Assembly (NCBI GenBank): GCA_964568345.1
Contig: CAZMPG010000035.1
Span: 1-11,208, forward strand
Length of the DNA: 11,208 nucleotides
Direction: 5' to 3'
Source: UBA12088 sp964568345
GTDB lineage: Bacteria; Patescibacteriota; Minisyncoccia; Phycocordibacterales; UBA12088
Below, one piece after another: positions 9,001 through 11,208 of this stretch (position 1 is its first letter; each line of letters begins with the position of its first letter). The translations under genes and the position numbers were made by a program. The notes below the pieces were generated by a model that did no database searches, was not told the DNA's origin, and worked only from the letters and a program-made list of their open reading frames with translations.

Positions 9001-10219
9001 TGTATAAAACGCCGCTTGATGAAGTGCCGAAGGTGATATCGAGCGCTCCCGTATACTTGTCACGTTTCTCGATAACCCATGGACCGTTGAATTCGTTCAT
9101 GGTGTATACGTACCTCCCATCTGCAGTCGCGATTTCGGCTTCGTTTACCGTGGACACCGATCCGTCGGAGCCAAACGTCACAGGACTGACCACTACGTTC
9201 CCGAGCGTTGAGCTTCCCGTGAGGGTGCCCTGTACGACACTGCTCACTCCCCGCAGATAGAGCGTGCCGCTATCCGCACGGAGTGTACCGTTCTGTGTCA
9301 GGCTGCCGGTCACTGTGAGCGAGCCAAGTGCAGTTACGGTGCCCGCAGAGATCGTGAGGTCGCTCGTCGTTGCGCTGTCAACAAACGTCCAACCTCCCCC
9401 TGTGCCGTTGAAGGTCACCTTGCCGAGGTTGGGTGAGCTTGATTGCGAAATATCAATGATGCGGCCGGTCGTGGTAGCGTTCATAAGTACCGTGCCTACT
9501 GTCGTAAAGTTCGAGCCCGCATCGGCGAGGAAGCTCCCTGCTATTTTTGTGGAGTACGTGGAGGTCGCCCACTGGTAGTACCGACTTCCGTCGTCAAGGT
9601 GGAGCGTGCCATCCTGCGGCGAGATCGAGGCGTTGCCCTGCAAGGTCACCGTGCCGCCGGGCACAAACGTCGTGCCTGCCCACACATGGAGCTCGATCCC
9701 TGCGTTCGTGACGAGGGTCTGGGTCGAGGTCGAAGCGCGGTAGGGGATCGATGCGTTTTTACTGCCATCGTACCGCGCCATATCCACTATGGTCATGTAG
9801 CCACTCGAAGCAACGGTACGGACAATGAGCCGCTTGTCGTAGAGATCGAGGCCGGCTATTGAGCCACTACTCGTCGCTCGCGTCACCACTGCCGCGGTCG
9901 TCGTAGCGGAGGCGTCCACCCACACGACAATGGAGGAGGTCGCGGTGATATAGTTGGTGGTAGGGAAGGTAAAACTGTACACGCCGGTACCACTGTTGGT
10001 GGTCGTCGAATACACGGTGGGAACCGTGCTTGACCCCACGGCGATCTTGATCGTCCTCCCGTTCGTCACCTGGGTTACCCCTTCGTCTGAGTACAGAGTG
10101 CCAGAGATGGTCATTGCGTGAGCGCGCTCCGCAGCGAATCCGCACGCAAGCACGCCACTGACAGCTAGCACGCCGCAGAGCGCGACAAGCTGGCGACCGA
10201 TGGCATGTTGTCGGGTCAT
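3011..10219 (-). CDS. 2402-residue secreted surface protein with three predicted 7-bladed beta-propellers
   Basis: The ATG at 10219-10217 is chosen because it gives a clean signal peptide: MTRQHAIGRQ, hydrophobic residues 11-30, then ERAHA, with cleavage after about 35. TTG 10249 or GTG 10246 would add 10 or 9 residues; none has a Shine-Dalgarno sequence. VLAC at 23-26 is a poor lipobox. After an N-terminal beta domain come six roughly 75-residue scaffold modules (LTVxGdFTQnGTW..LSGTLTGSSSLGNvtF..FxSNASTxxLT). Three blocks of seven repeats interrupt them: 349-695, 773-1138 and 1218-1581. The repeat core is WRIEKRDKTTGALVTAFDTD followed by GVVDG..YLYIAG, like delta-60/DUF5122 repeats. Later features are a Cys pair (GCSSGCVNSNHNVNWDFG, about 1870), a dockerin/EF-hand-like loop at 2101-2112 (DYNSNGTLDGGD), a Gly/Pro linker near 2220 and a C-terminal beta-sandwich. 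The protein ends GGGSGGGGAI with no sortase motif or membrane anchor. Function is probably adhesion; no catalytic residues were seen. Confidence 0.93.
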   Translation of the reverse strand: MTRQHAIGRQLVALCGVLAVSGVLACGFAAERAHAMTISGTLYSDEGVTQVTNGRTIKIAVGSSTVPTVYSTTTNSGTGVYSFTFPTTNYITATSSIVVWVDASATTTAAVVTRATSSGSIAGLDLYDKRLIVRTVASSGYMTIVDMARYDGSKNASIPYRASTSTQTLVTNAGIELHVWAGTTFVPGGTVTLQGNASISPQDGTLHLDDGSRYYQWATSTYSTKIAGSFLADAGSNFTTVGTVLMNATTTGRIIDISQSSSPNLGKVTFNGTGGGWTFVDSATTSDLTISAGTVTALGSLTVTGSLTQNGTLRADSGTLYLRGVSSVVQGTLTGSSTLGNVVVSPVTFGSDGSVSTVNEAEIATADGRYVYTMNEFNGPWVIEKRDKYTGALDITFGTSSSGVLYIGEGTYYPNVLVNDGTYLYVGGQGGSGYARLDKRFLTTGALDTSFGTSSTGSLFFESDTSGINALTIDGTYLYLGFGMLYGAPGRFEKRLLSTGALDTSFGVSGKISNMNVLVAAMVNDGTYLYVAGADLYNTGWGIQKCLLSTGATSTSFGVSGLVTTSKGYQIDSIVHDGMNLYVAGRDDSYTGMLVKYVMSNGATTTSFGVSGVVMGTYGGSDFSDLLFDGTYLYYLDSSAVNVAYKLNASTGEKDFALPLQNAVYAIIMVDDTYLYTGRPYAYGYAKRILVSGALVDATSTYTFVSNASSTSLTVSGSKTAVTAPQSLSIDGDFTQNGTWKAGNKLYLSGPTGTLSGTFTGASPLGAVTSVPVTAFDTDGVVDGDAASQYAYNVTSDASYLYVAGYDSSDNWRIEKRDKTTGALVTAFDTDGIVDGVAASGHARAITSDDTYLYIAGDDSSNNWRIEKRDKTTGALVTAFDTDGVVDGVAASDTAYALVTDGSYLYIVGRNSSINWRIEKRDKTTGALVTAFDTDGVVDGVAASNVAYAVAFDTSYLYIAGDDDSPNWRIEKRDKTTGALVTTFDTDGVVDGTADTYIVFSLFVDDTSLYIAGDYDLGLGNGRIEKRNKTTGALVTAFNTVGFVDGVTSSNYTREITVNGSYLYSVGSNDSSDFHIEKRDKTTGALVTAFDTDGVVEGDTASSLALTLATDGSYLYIAGSDDSTNWRIEKRMLRSGALVAGTSTYSFLSNATTTSLTVGASTTISAPARLTVTGDFTQQGTWNASSGTMYFDAYASTLSGTLTGSSSLGNLTFMGLAFGTSSPGVIFGDAVGGGGKSVVTDGLYLYIACANNAGTWRIEKRDKATGALVTAFDGDGVVTSGSGESAVALAVDFSYIYIVGDNASGGWRIEKRDKTTGALVAGFGSSGVIAENLSTYYAAAVSLDDSYLYVAGTEDSTNWRIEKRSKVTGDLVTEFDGDGVVNGAVLSFYAYGIALDSSYLYVAGDDDSGTGGWRIEKRDKVTGALVTAFDTDGVVDGVASGTARSINVDSSYVYIAGNNSSTTWRVEKRDKTTGAPVVAFGTNGAVDGTAATVYAYGIASDPSSIYVVGGNSSDTWRIEKRDKTNAALVAAFDGDGVATNTIALGSARGVVVDAPYLYIVGSHNTYGDLLVERRDLTAGALAGAANSFTFSSNASTSDFTIPGASTTVTTATLHSIAGNYTNNGTTTFTGGVYFNGSSVQTLSGSMTGLKALPSVTFLGAGAKTFANNASTTNFTVAAGTATVTAPTLLTISGDFTQGGTWLSGSMTYFDAYNGTISGTLTATSSLGNVTFTATSAANTVTLTSNASTSNLTIASASTTLVAPSLLDISGNFTNNRGTLSPGTGTVTLTGGNQTLTGTTTFYNLVKRATTTSTTTFEAAARFTVQNNLVLAGAPGAVHKLRSSSDGSYWYVDPQGRHTAIYLDVKDSYNANATAIGCSSGCVNSNHNVNWDFGNIFFASDADQSFYVGEATTTLAMMTIAEPIAGPLVTAANDIRISIATTSTNFRFDTDTTDLTFGGSGASKVANPVSYEDGGATLVIPVSADFAAGETLTISGARVGSFAAISSTAGSHLGLYTEGSISTVVATDTTTIRITGALTLADHAAGQVTNAFSFLPTNDTTLFAFMLTPAYENATVTSLTLSLSAVHNIDTSKVANIRLYRDYNSNGTLDGGDEAVGGAGALATYGFAGTTTFSSAFLATTSGNYIVVADLSGTTYANSLTIGLPVSGVVATGTTVGAAMGVVGSVTSVEHRRGRSFETGGTKDAGGPVGGASSMGVMRSGGGGGGGSQVEPTPPPGETLSSEVGSFAPTESGAVNNEWTSGSNGFLSDELYASAGSEGLRQTYSMFGFSVPDSNTVQGIVLKLEASASTATGTFDVLLSWDGGSSFTTAKRTMQFTTSDGVYTLGSESDTWGVSWTPTYFTDGNFVVRIIAHPDSNTVRLDALRVHPYHALVGGGSGGGGAI
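5477..6568 (-). repeat. Propeller block C: seven repeats (residues 1218-1581)
   Basis: Seven units of about 51-54 residues run from FGTSSPGVIF to the last GAL. Most carry the WRIEKRDKxTGAL strand, then F(D/G)xxGVV and a (Y/I)(L/V)YIxG strand. The last unit has diverged to LLVERRDLTAGAL. Units vary more from each other than in block B. Confidence 0.8.
6806..7903 (-). repeat. Propeller block B: seven near-identical 156-bp repeats (residues 773-1138)
   Basis: Seven units of 52 residues run from VTAFDTDGVV to RSGAL, most exactly 156 bp apart; the CGCTTCTCG landmark starts at 7302, 7458, 7614 and 7770. The fifth unit carries a two-residue insertion, and the seventh ends in KRMLRSGAL. This block has the highest DNA identity of the three, pointing to the most recent amplification or homogenisation. 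Confidence 0.85.
7389..7478 (-). repeat. 90-bp exact duplicate (with 7545-7634)
   Basis: This 90-base segment appears identical, base for base, to 7545-7634, one 156-bp period away. It covers the GVV turn and the WRIEKRDKTTGAL region of consecutive repeats of block B. Exact identity including third codon positions implies recent duplication or gene conversion. Confidence 0.85.
8135..9175 (-). repeat. Propeller block A: seven diverged repeats (residues 349-695)
   Basis: Seven units of about 42-55 residues run from FGSDGSVSTV to the GAL at 693-695. The recurring elements are a (T/S)TGALDTSFG(T/V)S turn and a DGTYLYVxG strand; the WRIEKR strand has drifted (VIEKR, RLDKR, RFEKR, GIQKC). The LDTSFG turn is the clearest link to delta-60/DUF5122 repeats. 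It is the most diverged and hence probably the oldest block. Confidence 0.75.
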
Positions 10220-10278
10220 GCAAGGGGGTGTTTTAGGCACATACACCAAAAAGAACGCGAAGCGCTCGCCACAGCTCT

Positions 10279-10284
10279 AGTGTA
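10279..10284 (-). promoter_or_regulatory. Possible extended -10 box (TGCTACACT) of the 2402-residue gene
   Basis: TACACT on the minus strand is preceded by TG one base upstream, giving an extended -10 pattern about 60 bases before the ATG at 10219. An alternative, TATACA, lies at 10288-10293. No convincing -35 box was found for either. Confidence 0.35.
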
Positions 10285-10346
10285 GCATGTATACCGGCAC
10301 GGATTTTTATGTGCGGTGTGCATAAGTAGTGCGGCGAAATGCTACC

Positions 10347-10541
10347 GCCCCTCCCCGCCTCCCCCTTATGAAGGGGGAGGCGGGGAGGGGTGATCTTCTT
10401 TCGCCGTCGCGCCCCCTCTCCTTACAAAGGAGAGGGGGCGGAAGTGCGAAAAGCACTTCCGCAAGACTCGCTGAAAACGTTTGCGAATCGGAACGACGCA
10501 AACGGTCCAGCGAGTGGACCGAACCTGTAAGGTTGGGGTGA
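10347..10541. repeat. Composite palindromic element (nested hairpins), intergenic
   Basis: About 195 bases consist almost entirely of inverted repeats. An 18-bp perfect stem (10348-10390, loop TTATGAA) is followed by a 12-bp perfect stem (10410-10440, loop TTACAAA) and a 10-bp perfect stem (10438-10462, loop GAAAA). Then an 8-bp outer stem (10466-10473 with 10508-10515) encloses an 8-bp inner stem (10478-10485 with 10497-10504). A competing 7-bp stem lies at 10503-10521 and a small AACC/GGTT stem at 10522-10534. The C-rich arms and TTATGAA/TTACAAA loops resemble dispersed intergenic palindromes common in some bacterial genomes, an inference from memory. It encodes no credible protein. Confidence 0.8.
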
Positions 10542-10567
10542 GGTGGTAGTGGTGTCAGATTCTATAA

Positions 10568-10590
10568 TTTAGTAGGTTCAACCTCCTAAA
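10568..10590. repeat. Imperfect hairpin downstream of the tail gene
   Basis: TTTAG pairs with CTAAA and AGGT with ACCT, separated by one mismatch, around a three-base loop. It lies about 60 bases beyond the stop codon of the right-hand gene. A weak transcription end is possible, but there is no proper T-run on the minus strand. Confidence 0.4.
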
Positions 10591-10602
10591 TATTTTGCTT
10601 AT

Positions 10603-10649
10603 GTGCGTTCAGACGAGATATTATATGTTTGTAAATATACTTACTTTCG
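10603..10649 (-). repeat. 47-bp post-stop element, copy 2
   Basis: It begins two bases after the stop codon of the right-hand surface gene. It aligns ungapped with 2961-3007 (36 of 47 identical), in the same orientation and at nearly the same distance from the stop as the other copy. Confidence 0.6.
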
Positions 10650-10651
10650 AG

Positions 10652-11208
10652 CTACTCTGCTGGTGCCTGGTCAGCTGGAGGGTTGGTGTCCCCCAAGGGC
10701 TCTGTCGGTGCTACGGGATCGGTTGTTGCGCCTCCCTGGGGCACGTCTGTGTGCTGTGAGGTGCTCGTGTCGCCACTTGCTCCTGTGCTGTCCATGCTAC
10801 CCGCTTCTGCGTCACCGCTACCCCTTGCCCCATTGGGGCCTGCGTCCGCTCCACTGGACTCACCACCTGCACTGCTGCTTGCCGTGTCGCCCGTAGCGCT
10901 AGCCGGCTCTCCGCTCCCGCCACTATTTTCATTGCCACCGCTCGTCGAAGCATCGCCGGTGCCGGATGGCGCTGCCTCGCCACAGGCCCCCTGGGTCTGG
11001 GTGAGTGCCCCGTTTCGGACCCGCACACAGTAGGCTTCGCCGGTCACTTCGTCGAAGAGCTGGATGCCATTCGGCTTTTCCGACGAACCAACGGTGAGCG
11101 AGTCGGTCGCGAGGGACTTGACCCATGCGAAGCCGTCGCTGATCTCCACCCCGAGCGCCTTGAGCCCATCGAGGATGAGTGCAAGGAGGCCCCTGCCCTC
11201 CACTTCCG
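10652..11208 (-). CDS. C-terminal end of a surface protein with low-complexity acidic tail (N-terminus beyond right edge)
   Basis: The frame is open to the right edge and ends at a TAG at 10654-10652, leaving 184 residues visible. A GTG at 11203-11201 is in frame, but the frame continues upstream of it and no start signal is seen, so I treat the gene as truncated. The first part (GLLALILDGLKALGVEISDG, then FAWVKSLATDSLTVGSSE and IQLFDEVTGEAYCVRVRNGA, with a second Cys shortly after) resembles the conserved end of Patescibacterial surface or tail-fibre-like proteins. That resemblance is from memory, not a search. The last 105 or so residues are almost only Ser, Gly, Ala, Thr, Asp, Glu and Pro, with net negative charge and no hydrophobic anchor or sortase motif. 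The gene is co-directional with the 2402-residue gene but separated by a repeat-filled gap, so a shared operon is unlikely. Confidence 0.85.
   Translation of the reverse strand, partial: EVEGRGLLALILDGLKALGVEISDGFAWVKSLATDSLTVGSSEKPNGIQLFDEVTGEAYCVRVRNGALTQTQGACGEAAPSGTGDASTSGGNENSGGSGEPASATGDTASSSAGGESSGADAGPNGARGSGDAEAGSMDSTGASGDTSTSQHTDVPQGGATTDPVAPTEPLGDTNPPADQAPAE

Larger units (their letters stand above)
10220..10651. other. Intergenic region between the two upstream surface genes
   Basis: This gap of about 430 bases contains, from right to left, the 47-bp post-stop element, a small imperfect hairpin, the composite palindromic element and the putative promoter and leader of the 2402-residue gene. 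No gene is supported. Part of the leader (10220-10249) would be coding if an upstream TTG or GTG start were used. Confidence 0.7.

Noticed and set aside
10348..10390. 18-bp stem as an intrinsic terminator of the right-hand gene
   Set aside because: It lies over 250 bases beyond the stop codon and has no T-run after the stem on the minus strand.
10307..10501. A 64-codon minus-strand frame with PLLCKERGRDGERRSPLPASP
   Set aside because: It is translated palindromic repeat DNA (10347-10541); such peptides recur as spurious annotations wherever this kind of repeat occurs.

Overview
The window looks like an accessory, cell-surface locus from a bacterium of the Candidate Phyla Radiation (Patescibacteria, probably the Parcubacteria/Kaiserbacteria side). 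This is an inference from protein style: very large Ser/Thr/Gly-rich secreted proteins, an excisionase-like helix-turn-helix joined to a surface protein, and Cys-containing tail-fibre-like modules. No universal marker gene is present, so the taxonomy is not proven. Three genes are visible, all on the minus strand, and two run off the window. No tRNA, rRNA, CRISPR array, transposase or metabolic gene was found.

Layout in the direction of transcription (right to left). (1) 11208-10652: the C-terminal end of a surface protein finishing in a long Ser/Gly/Ala/Asp/Glu low-complexity tail. (2) 10651-10220: about 430 bases without a gene. It opens with a 47-bp element just after the stop codon and then holds a roughly 200-bp cluster of nested palindromes. 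A possible promoter for the next gene follows. (3) 10219-3011: a 2402-residue secreted protein. It has an N-terminal signal peptide, six copies of a roughly 75-residue scaffold module, and three blocks of exactly seven roughly 50-residue repeats related to the delta-60/DUF5122 type. I read these blocks as three seven-bladed beta-propellers, each inserted at the same seam of a scaffold module. A dockerin/EF-hand-like loop and a C-terminal beta-sandwich follow, with a Gly-rich end. (4) 3010-2318: about 690 bases without a convincing gene. It begins with a second copy of the 47-bp post-stop element and contains several inverted repeats, including a 14-bp-stem hairpin. (5) 2317-1: a protein truncated by the left edge. 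It has an N-terminal DNA-binding-like helix-turn-helix, a basic helical stretch and an internal signal-peptide/transmembrane segment, followed by a large extracellular region of adhesin or tail-fibre style.

The genes look like a set of surface adhesins or attachment proteins. The most unusual points are the three 7-repeat propellers inserted at equivalent positions, the cytoplasmic HTH on a surface protein with an apparent signal-peptidase site after it, and the conserved 47-bp element immediately behind the stop codons of two neighbouring, unrelated surface genes. All functional statements rest on reading the sequence by eye; no database search was run.
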